This document shows, piece by piece, positions 6,414 to 10,627 of a DNA stretch of 10,627 nucleotides. The notes below the pieces were generated by a model. That model searched no databases. It was given only the letters and a program-made list of their open reading frames with translations, and had not been told where the DNA came from. This DNA is from JACQGD01 sp045628725 (GTDB taxonomy: Bacteria > Patescibacteriota > Saccharimonadia > Saccharimonadales > Saccharimonadaceae). The stretch lies in contig JAZQPT010000087.1 in assembly GCA_045628725.1 (NCBI GenBank), positions 1 to 10,627 on the forward strand, given 5' to 3'. How positions within the stretch are numbered: position 1 is the stretch's first letter; each line of letters starts with the position of its first letter. Made by a program: the position numbers and the translations under genes.

Positions 6414-7760
6414 CTAATCTTCTAGGGTTTCAGCGAATTTTGCTGCCATTGTCGGATTGCCTCGAACAAGTTTTTTGACCGAAAGTTCGTCAGCCTTGTT
6501 ATTAGCAATGCGCAGGTTGTTCTCTGACGAAAGGAGCGCGTCTTTGGTTTTTTGTAGCTGGGTGATTGATTTGTCGATACTATCGATTGCCGATTGAAAC
6601 TTATCCGTCGCAAGCCGGTAATTACGGCCAAATGAATCACGAAAGTCGTTTAGCTGATCTTCGAAGTTCGTAACGTCAATGTTCTGGGCTTTGACGAGTG
6701 CCAGTTCGGATTTGTACTGCATTGAGTTCATTGCAGCGTTACGAAGCAATGTAATCATCGGTATAAAGAACTGCGGGCGGATAACATACATTTTTGGATA
6801 TTTGTGCGAAACATCGACGATGCCGCTATTATATAGGTCGCTCTCAGACTCGAGTAATGTCACGAGTACTGCATATTCGCAGCCTTTTTCGCGTCGATCT
6901 TTATCAAGTTCTTTTAGAAAGTCTTCGTTTTTGTGCTTTGTTGCTGTTTCATCGCCCTCGTTTTTCATTTCGAACATGACCGAAATAATTTCGGTTTCTG
7001 ACGTGTCGGATTCGCGGTAGATATAGTCACCTTTGCTGCCTGATCGAGCATCGTTATCTTTCTCGAAATAAGCCCTGGGGAACGCCGTGGCTCGAAGTTT
7101 ATTAAATTCAATCTCGCAGTGCTGTTCCAATGTCTCGCCGACCATCTTTGTCGAAAGTCGCGCCTTCATGTCTTTGTAATACGCTATCATTTCGTCTTTA
7201 TTCTTTAGTTCAGTTGTATATTTATCTTTAAGATTCGATTCTAGCAACTGACTTTCTGTGTCCTTGGTCTTTAATTCGTGTCGCAATTCATCACGCTCTT
7301 TTTCGACTTTTGTAACGGCTTCATTCAAGGCAAGTTTTTTTTCGGTTTCGGCAGATTCAATTCGTGCCTGTAGTTTAGCGATTTCGGCTTCTTTTTGAGC
7401 CTTTATCTCGGCTGCTTCGCTTTCTTTTCGAGAGAGGTCTGACTGTAATTCGTTTTTGGCTTTTGCTTGGGCAAGTTCGACGGCGCTCTGTTTTTCCTTT
7501 TCTAGTAACGTTATACGTTCTAGTAGTTCTTGTTCTTTTAACTTCGCTTCAAGTGACTTTTCTCGCTCAATTGCTTGACGTACTTTTTGTACCTCGGCTT
7601 CGAACGCATCTTTTTTGATTGAGTTCACGACTCCTTGAATTGATGTCTTGTCGATGTCGGTTTCATGCAAGGATGTTAAATCGATGATATCGCCCTTTTC
7701 TGCGCTCTCCTGAAGCACCAGCGTCTGTTCGTCTTGGATTGAAACTTTTACTTTTTTCAC
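6414..7760 (-). CDS. DUF2130 (COG4487) coiled-coil protein, nuclease-like core
   Basis: This 448-aa protein starts at GTG 7760, with AGAGG a few bases upstream. Residues 50-200 are a long charged coiled coil rich in Glu, Lys, Ala and Gln. Residues 200-340 match the DUF2130 core: RLSTKMVGETLEQHCE, then GSKGDYIYRE (D245) and VMFEMKNEGD (E264, K266). The D...ExK spacing is that of PD-(D/E)XK nucleases. The core continues through GCEYAVLVTLLE and the MYVIRPQFFIP segment typical of the family. A second helical region fills 340-425. The family's biological role is not established as far as I know. DNA handling or defence is suggested only by the nuclease-like core. It appears monocistronic, with a weak stem of five pairs after the stop and no clear terminator. 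Confidence 0.92.
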   Translation of the reverse strand: MKKVKVSIQDEQTLVLQESAEKGDIIDLTSLHETDIDKTSIQGVVNSIKKDAFEAEVQKVRQAIEREKSLEAKLKEQELLERITLLEKEKQSAVELAQAKAKNELQSDLSRKESEAAEIKAQKEAEIAKLQARIESAETEKKLALNEAVTKVEKERDELRHELKTKDTESQLLESNLKDKYTTELKNKDEMIAYYKDMKARLSTKMVGETLEQHCEIEFNKLRATAFPRAYFEKDNDARSGSKGDYIYRESDTSETEIISVMFEMKNEGDETATKHKNEDFLKELDKDRREKGCEYAVLVTLLESESDLYNSGIVDVSHKYPKMYVIRPQFFIPMITLLRNAAMNSMQYKSELALVKAQNIDVTNFEDQLNDFRDSFGRNYRLATDKFQSAIDSIDKSITQLQKTKDALLSSENNLRIANNKADELSVKKLVRGNPTMAAKFAETLED

Positions 7761-7765
7761 AGTAG

Positions 7766-7799
7766 CCTCTCGAATTAGTATCTATCTCCCTCTAGTATA
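7766..7799 (-). promoter_or_regulatory. -10 element and RBS of the DUF2130 gene
   Basis: On the minus strand TATACT (7799-7794) is a good -10, but the -35 region is weak. AGAGG (7770-7766) lies five bases before the GTG at 7760 and supports that start over internal ones. Confidence 0.5.
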
Positions 7800-7885
7800 G
7801 TTCATAGCGTGTATACATGCAGTGAAATGTTGTTCACCTGCGTAGAAATATAATAATAATTTTTTAGCACGCTATTTATTTTTTA

Positions 7886-7906
7886 GCGATATTATGATAT
7901 AATCGC
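7886..7906 (+). promoter_or_regulatory. -10 box within an imperfect dyad upstream of the 7960 gene
   Basis: TATAAT (7898-7903) is a perfect -10 with only a poor -35 (T-rich). It sits in the right arm of an imperfect 21-base dyad running from GCGAT (7886-7890) to ATCGC (7902-7906). A weak -35 with a dyad on the -10 is a layout seen at regulated promoters. The predicted leader is about 50 bases. Confidence 0.5.
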
Positions 7907-7959
7907 AGTGTAAGTGGTATCTACAGTGCGTCGGTTCATGTCGAGAGAACGGGAATCAA

Positions 7960-8187
7960 ATGTCGTCTCACAAGAAATCATCCGTGATGGAATGCAGGGT
8001 CACCTACCACGACGGCAGACAGGTTGATTGGGATATCCCCATCCACCAGTGGAACCTGGCAAAGAACGGGGATGTGAAGCAGCGCCAAAACCTCTGTCTT
8101 CGTTACAAGGCCGCAACAAATCACCGCGGGCAGCTCGATTGGTCGGATCTCGAACAGCGAATCTACCCGCATCCAGTGCCGCTGTAA
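7960..8187 (+). CDS. Hypothetical small protein, 75 aa
   Basis: This short frame from ATG 7960 to TAA has no strong Shine-Dalgarno (only GAGAG about 12 bases upstream). It is supported by G/C-ending codons, a -10 box upstream and a strong terminator 23 bases downstream. The protein is basic and hydrophilic, with three Trp residues (W24, W31, W61), two Cys (C12, C46) and a VTYHDGRQVDWDI segment that looks like two beta strands with a turn. It is not secreted and has no membrane helix. I do not recognise it. It stands alone between divergent DUF2130 and the separately promoted 8343 gene. Other frames here, including one running through the terminator, look like shadows. Confidence 0.72.
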   Translation: MSSHKKSSVMECRVTYHDGRQVDWDIPIHQWNLAKNGDVKQRQNLCLRYKAATNHRGQLDWSDLEQRIYPHPVPL

Positions 8188-8210
8188 TTACCCGCCCCTC
8201 CCGTAGAGTT

Positions 8211-8242
8211 ACAAAAAGTACTCCGGTTGGGGCACTTTTTGT
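8211..8242 (+). terminator. Terminator of the 75-aa gene
   Basis: ACAAAAAGT (8211-8219) pairs with ACTTTTTGT (8234-8242). After one mismatch, CTCC pairs with GGGG (one wobble) around the loop GGTT. The A-tract and T-tract on the two sides make it usable in both directions. It insulates the next promoter at 8275. Confidence 0.9.
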
Positions 8243-8274
8243 TTCTAGGGTAATCGCAAGGCTGTGATGGATTG

Positions 8275-8302
8275 TTGACAACTTGTACGGTTATCGTATA
8301 AT
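8275..8302 (+). promoter_or_regulatory. Strong consensus promoter of the 160-aa gene
   Basis: Perfect TTGACA (8275-8280) and perfect TATAAT (8297-8302) are separated by 16 bases. This is the best promoter match in the window. A transcript would start near 8309, giving a leader of about 34 bases. Confidence 0.88.
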
Positions 8303-8330
8303 TTGCTTAGACCTTTTACAACAATCGACG

Positions 8331-8335
8331 AGAGG
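8331..8335 (+). promoter_or_regulatory. Ribosome binding site AGAGG
   Basis: AGAGG lies seven bases before ATG 8343. The longer open frame back to 8283 runs through the promoter, so 8343 is the start. Confidence 0.8.
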
Positions 8336-8342
8336 TAGTGAT

Positions 8343-8825
8343 ATGGCGAGAAATATTGCGGTACCGTTCCGTGGTGGTCATTTCATGATGACTTCCCTAG
8401 AGGCAAAGCAACTCGTCGCGAACATTACATCTGCGTTAGCCCGAGACGAGATGACGTTGATGGATGTGAGAGCGCCTAACATCTCCGAGGACGGCTATAT
8501 GAACCGAGCAGATTTTTACGATTTCTTCTCTCAGTTCGAACAGACTGATGGCGTGCTTCGTGCCCATGCAGGTAATCTGTTTGGTCGGATTGTAACGTAC
8601 GGCAAAGTCGGCACCATTCCGTTCACTGTTCGGTGTCTGGTGTGTAAACAGCCGCACGATGTGCAGCACCGCAAGACAAAGTGCGTGTCGTTCGGCTATA
8701 AACACTGTGAAGTTGGGGCCGTATCTATCAAAGAGTATGCGGACTGTCTTATGAACAGGAGGAACTCGGGGATTGGGCCATCGGTGGTTCGAAGCATGCA
8801 GTTGCTTGTCGCTCAGTTGCCGTAA
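8343..8825 (+). CDS. Hypothetical Cys-rich protein, 160 aa
   Basis: ATG 8343 is fixed by the promoter and AGAGG upstream. I do not recognise a family. Residues 1-95 look like a helical, soluble domain (DFYDFFSQFEQTDGVLRAHAGNLFG). The C-terminal half has a cysteine patch: C98-x2-C101, then C114 and C122, with H105, H109 and H121 between them and a further C135. This spacing could form a zinc-binding site but is not a named motif. There is no signal peptide or membrane helix. Codons often end in G or C. A consensus promoter, a good ribosome binding site and a 15-bp terminator suggest strong, independent expression. The small 7960 gene upstream has the same orientation but its own terminator, so the two are neighbours rather than an operon. 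Confidence 0.88.
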   Translation: MARNIAVPFRGGHFMMTSLEAKQLVANITSALARDEMTLMDVRAPNISEDGYMNRADFYDFFSQFEQTDGVLRAHAGNLFGRIVTYGKVGTIPFTVRCLVCKQPHDVQHRKTKCVSFGYKHCEVGAVSIKEYADCLMNRRNSGIGPSVVRSMQLLVAQLP

Positions 8826-8849
8826 GAATCTACAGGATTTGTTTGGTCT

Positions 8850-8900
8850 GCCCGTACTGCTGCGTTCCCTTGGGGCGCGGCAGTACGGGCTTTTGCTTTA
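8850..8900 (+). terminator. Strong terminator of the 160-aa gene
   Basis: A 15-bp stem with one wobble pairs GCCCGTACTGCTGCG (8850-8864) with 8876-8890 across an 11-base loop. It is followed by TTTTGCTTT. This is the strongest GC-rich terminator in the window. Confidence 0.93.
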
Positions 8901-8969
8901 TTAGATCATTGCTGATGTCCTAGAATATGCCGAAATGCCCAGTCGGCCGCTCCGAATGCTTGCGCTAAT

Positions 8970-9431
8970 TTACGACGCGCGTAGTTCAAATCCGGTTATT
9001 TCAGAAAACGGCACATATAGTTCTTTGCCAAATACAATATCTTTTGGATCAGGGTCGTAATATCGGGGAACGATAACCGCACATAGATCGTGACGCATCG
9101 TTTCGACATTAGCGTTGTCGAATGTCATTTGTTCAATAATTTGCTGGATACTAATGCTTCGCAGAATACCGCCAACATGAATGCCAGTGAGGCTATTAGA
9201 ACTTCTCTCGTCGTCCTCTTGCTCTATGGACACCGCCGTATTTGCTTCGATTGTAATAAGCTGCTTTGCGTAATCGCGAAGTTCGGGCATGCAAACGCTA
9301 ATTGCGTGTGCTGCTATTTGCTCGGATCGATCATGGTAATATGGAATACCTTCGGCGTTCAGTCGGTCTAATCCGTCCTGTACGACTGTTGAGCACGCGT
9401 GAAGTTTATCTGGATTACTTGGTATGAGCAT
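8970..9431 (-). CDS. Hypothetical protein, 153 aa
   Basis: ATG 9431 has GAGGT eight bases upstream and a good promoter behind it. The protein is soluble and acidic, with no signal peptide or membrane helix. It has a helical N-terminal half and an acidic low-complexity stretch (IEQEDDERSSNS, about 69-80). This is followed by a region ending in alternating hydrophobic and aromatic residues (CAVIVPRYYDPDPKDIVFGKELYVPF, in two stretches between 117 and 142) that looks like beta strands. I recognise no family. It lies 98 bases downstream of the membrane-anchored protein gene on the same strand. Read-through from that gene is possible because I see no terminator between them. Confidence 0.82.
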   Translation of the reverse strand: MLIPSNPDKLHACSTVVQDGLDRLNAEGIPYYHDRSEQIAAHAISVCMPELRDYAKQLITIEANTAVSIEQEDDERSSNSLTGIHVGGILRSISIQQIIEQMTFDNANVETMRHDLCAVIVPRYYDPDPKDIVFGKELYVPFSEITGFELRAS

Positions 9432-9439
9432 TGCACTTG

Positions 9440-9493
9440 ACCTCGCATAGATTAAATTTATCTTAGTATAGTTATTCCGTATTGAAACTGCAA
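9440..9493 (-). promoter_or_regulatory. Promoter and RBS of the 153-aa gene
   Basis: On the minus strand TTGCAG (9493-9488), a 17-base spacer and TATACT (9470-9465) form a good promoter. GAGGT (9444-9440) is the ribosome binding site, eight bases before ATG 9431. Confidence 0.68.
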
Positions 9494-9529
9494 GTATCTA
9501 CTATTCTACTTTGCGTGTACGGATGTGAT

Positions 9530-10243
9530 CTATTTTTTTCTCGTGCGCCACGTAAATATACCTGCGGCTACTACTCCGCTAGCGACAGCGACGGCAATTT
9601 TGCCGATGTCTCGAATGTAATTCTTTTGTTGGGGTTGGTGTGTGGCTGTTTCGATGTTGCTTTCTGTGGCGTTGATCGGCTGATTACTGTCAGCGAATCT
9701 GTCGTCGGTCGCTGTAGTAGCATCAAAACGACCTTCGGTCAGTACTCGGTCTCCGATGAGGTATCTATATCTATCTTGGATTTCTTCCTCAAATTCGTCC
9801 GTGACGATTAGTACTAACTCTTCGATGTCGTCAACAGTATCCAAGCCCTTTTGCAGATCGTTTACTAATGTAGTGTGATCTGCGGCGCTGATATCTGATG
9901 GAATATCGCCTTCAAAGTGTGACTGATGTGCGTTATGTCCGCTGATGATAAATCCAGCCACCATAGCTAACCGGGAATCTTCATCTTCCGATTCGACTAT
10001 TTCTGTAAGGACGTCATGGAATGCGCCTACGTAATTATCTTCTGCTTGCGATACCAGCATACCGGTTGATGTATCAAGATTTTTTAGCATTTCGGTGACA
10101 GCGACGAGGTAGTTTTCTTGGGCTGTAGCGTACGCAATCATCATCTGTTCAAGATGAGGAGTTTCGATATGCATAATATCTTGAATTATGGCGTCGCACT
10201 CAGGTAATTTATTCGGTAGGTTTTCGGGTGATGGTGAACTCAT
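9530..10243 (-). CDS. Acidic protein with one C-terminal membrane anchor, 237 aa
   Basis: The frame runs from ATG 10243 to TAG 9530-9532. Residues 1-165 are strongly acidic and look helical (VESEDEDS, VDDIEEL, TDEFEEEIQD). Residues 166-210 are a disordered Thr/Asn/Gln-rich linker. Residues 213-231 form a single hydrophobic helix (IGKIAVAVASGVVAAGIF) followed by WRTRKK and the stop. There is no N-terminal signal peptide. The layout is that of a tail-anchored protein, probably with the acidic domain in the cytoplasm, though charges flank the helix on both sides and topology is not certain. I recognise no family. No Shine-Dalgarno precedes the ATG. A TATAGA box 8 bases before it raises the possibility of a leaderless mRNA. 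Confidence 0.82.
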   Translation of the reverse strand: MSSPSPENLPNKLPECDAIIQDIMHIETPHLEQMMIAYATAQENYLVAVTEMLKNLDTSTGMLVSQAEDNYVGAFHDVLTEIVESEDEDSRLAMVAGFIISGHNAHQSHFEGDIPSDISAADHTTLVNDLQKGLDTVDDIEELVLIVTDEFEEEIQDRYRYLIGDRVLTEGRFDATTATDDRFADSNQPINATESNIETATHQPQQKNYIRDIGKIAVAVASGVVAAGIFTWRTRKK

Positions 10244-10251
10244 GAGTAGAC

Positions 10252-10257
10252 TCTATA
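10252..10257 (-). promoter_or_regulatory. Possible -10 box of the acidic anchored protein
   Basis: On the minus strand TGCTATAGA gives an extended -10, with TTGACG (10278-10273) 15 bases upstream, which is short. Transcription would begin within a few bases of the ATG at 10243. Confidence 0.35.
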
Positions 10258-10265
10258 GCATGATA

Positions 10266-10283
10266 TTTATTTCGTCAAATAAA
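10266..10283. repeat. Short AT-rich inverted repeat in a divergent intergenic region
   Basis: TTTATTT (10266-10272), loop CGTC, AAATAAA (10277-10283) form a perfect 7-bp dyad between the divergent genes at 10243 and 10340. It overlaps the possible -35 of the minus-strand gene. It could be an operator or chance in AT-rich DNA. Confidence 0.3.
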
Positions 10284-10339
10284 CATGTGTCTTAAGTATT
10301 AAATAATCCAGTAAAGTTTATGTATAGCAGATAGGACTT

Positions 10340-10570
10340 TTGACAGTAGGAAACCCCCGACGTCTGCAGGATGTGTTGAGCCAGGCTGACCCTAGCTTTG
10401 TTCGCGAGTACCAAACTGGCCGAAACAGGATAACACGAGTGACGCGGGTTTTAGGACGCGCTAAGCTTGAGATCACTATCCTGGAACCATATGGCGGCAA
10501 CTCGTACGGTCTAGTGACAACGTATGATGATGTTGACATAAAACAGGTGACGCAGCGGTACAAAAAGTGA
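10340..10570 (+). CDS. Hypothetical small protein, about 65-76 aa
   Basis: The frame ends in TGA at 10568-10570. The start is uncertain. TTG 10340 has AGGA only three bases upstream. GTG 10373 or TTG 10376 follow another AGGA (10368-10371). No in-frame ATG exists. The protein is basic and has no membrane segment. It contains repeated short phrases (RITRVTRVLGRAKLEITI), suggesting beta strands, then YGGNSYGLVTTYDD. I recognise no family. The next gene starts 21 bases after its stop with its own AAGGAG, so the two probably form an operon. Confidence 0.6.
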   Translation: MTVGNPRRLQDVLSQADPSFVREYQTGRNRITRVTRVLGRAKLEITILEPYGGNSYGLVTTYDDVDIKQVTQRYKK

Positions 10571-10580
10571 TATAACTCTA

Positions 10581-10585
10581 AGGAG
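10581..10585 (+). promoter_or_regulatory. Ribosome binding site AGGAG for the truncated last gene
   Basis: AGGAG lies six bases before ATG 10592 and shows that a new gene begins there. Confidence 0.75.
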
Positions 10586-10591
10586 AGAATC

Positions 10592-10627
10592 ATGCAGAAA
10601 AATACCAATCCATTTGTAGAGTGGTGT
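10592..10627 (+). CDS. Start of a gene cut by the window end (12 codons)
   Basis: ATG 10592 with a good Shine-Dalgarno opens a frame reading MQKNTNPFVEWC to the last base. Only the N-terminus is present, so no family can be assigned. It follows the 10340-10570 ORF by 21 bases on the same strand. Confidence 0.65.
   Translation, partial: MQKNTNPFVEWC

Noticed and set aside
6679..7020. 113-aa plus-strand ORF opposite DUF2130
   Set aside because: It is an antisense shadow of a recognised family. No ribosome binding site or promoter was seen directly before it.
7938..8027. Short 29-codon frame with ATG 7938, a possible leader peptide
   Set aside because: No ribosome binding site, wrong frame for coupling, and it overlaps the 75-aa gene. 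Probably chance.
8028..8267. Plus-strand ORF overlapping the 75-aa gene
   Set aside because: It runs through the terminator hairpin and has no start signal. It is a shadow of the 7960 gene.
8283..8342. N-terminal extension of the 160-aa gene from TTG 8283
   Set aside because: It would overlap the consensus promoter -10 and lie upstream of the predicted transcript start. AGAGG supports ATG 8343.
8901..8969. Terminator of the 153-aa gene (stem GCCGA/TCGGC)
   Set aside because: Only five pairs with a nine-base loop and no T-run on the minus strand. Otherwise I see nothing in this gap.

Overview
The window is about 10.6 kb of bacterial chromosome of moderate GC content with AT-rich intergenic regions. 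It uses sigma-70-like promoters, ATG/GTG/TTG starts and TGA as an ordinary stop. It contains a LysM plus Rpf-type cell-wall enzyme, an MmpL-type transporter, an MscS channel, a DUF2130 coiled-coil protein and many small lineage-specific proteins. That mix best fits a Candidatus Saccharibacteria (TM7, Patescibacteria) genome. This is an inference from gene content; a low-GC actinobacterium is the main alternative. There are no insertion sequences, CRISPR arrays, rRNA genes or recombinase genes, so there is no direct sign of a mobile island.

Layout: (1) 1-75, tRNA-Gln(UUG) on the minus strand with its promoter. (2) 136-1032 (+), an unrecognised protein of about 285-298 aa. (3) 1206-1838 (+), a secreted LysM-Rpf muralytic enzyme with a good promoter, a strong ribosome binding site and a terminator. 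That terminator is shared with the convergent block. (4) 6307 down to 1877 on the minus strand, four co-directional genes: a 137-aa unknown, an NAD(P)-binding NmrA/SDR-like protein, an MmpL-family RND permease and an MscS channel. (5) 6414-7760 (-), a DUF2130 (COG4487) protein with a long coiled coil and a nuclease-like D...ExK core. (6) 7960-8187 and 8343-8825 (+), two small unknown proteins, each with its own promoter and terminator; the second has a Cys-rich patch. (7) 8970-9431 and 9530-10243 (-), two unknown proteins, the larger one acidic with a single C-terminal membrane segment. (8) 10340-10570 (+), a small unknown ORF, followed by the first 12 codons of another gene cut by the window end.

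How the parts may work together: the minus-strand block from 6307 to 1877 could be one envelope-related unit, with a promoter near 6343-6371, a permease, a mechanosensitive channel and a terminator at 1846-1882. Between its first and second genes, at 5837-5894, lie two interlocked inverted repeats in A-B-A'-B' order. One of them is a terminator-like hairpin that starts on the stop codon of the first gene. This looks like a translation-coupled attenuator or pseudoknot and is the most unusual non-coding signal here. The Rpf-type enzyme carries inverted repeats in its promoter and leader, which suggests control of cell-wall cleavage. About half of the genes could not be assigned a function from sequence alone.
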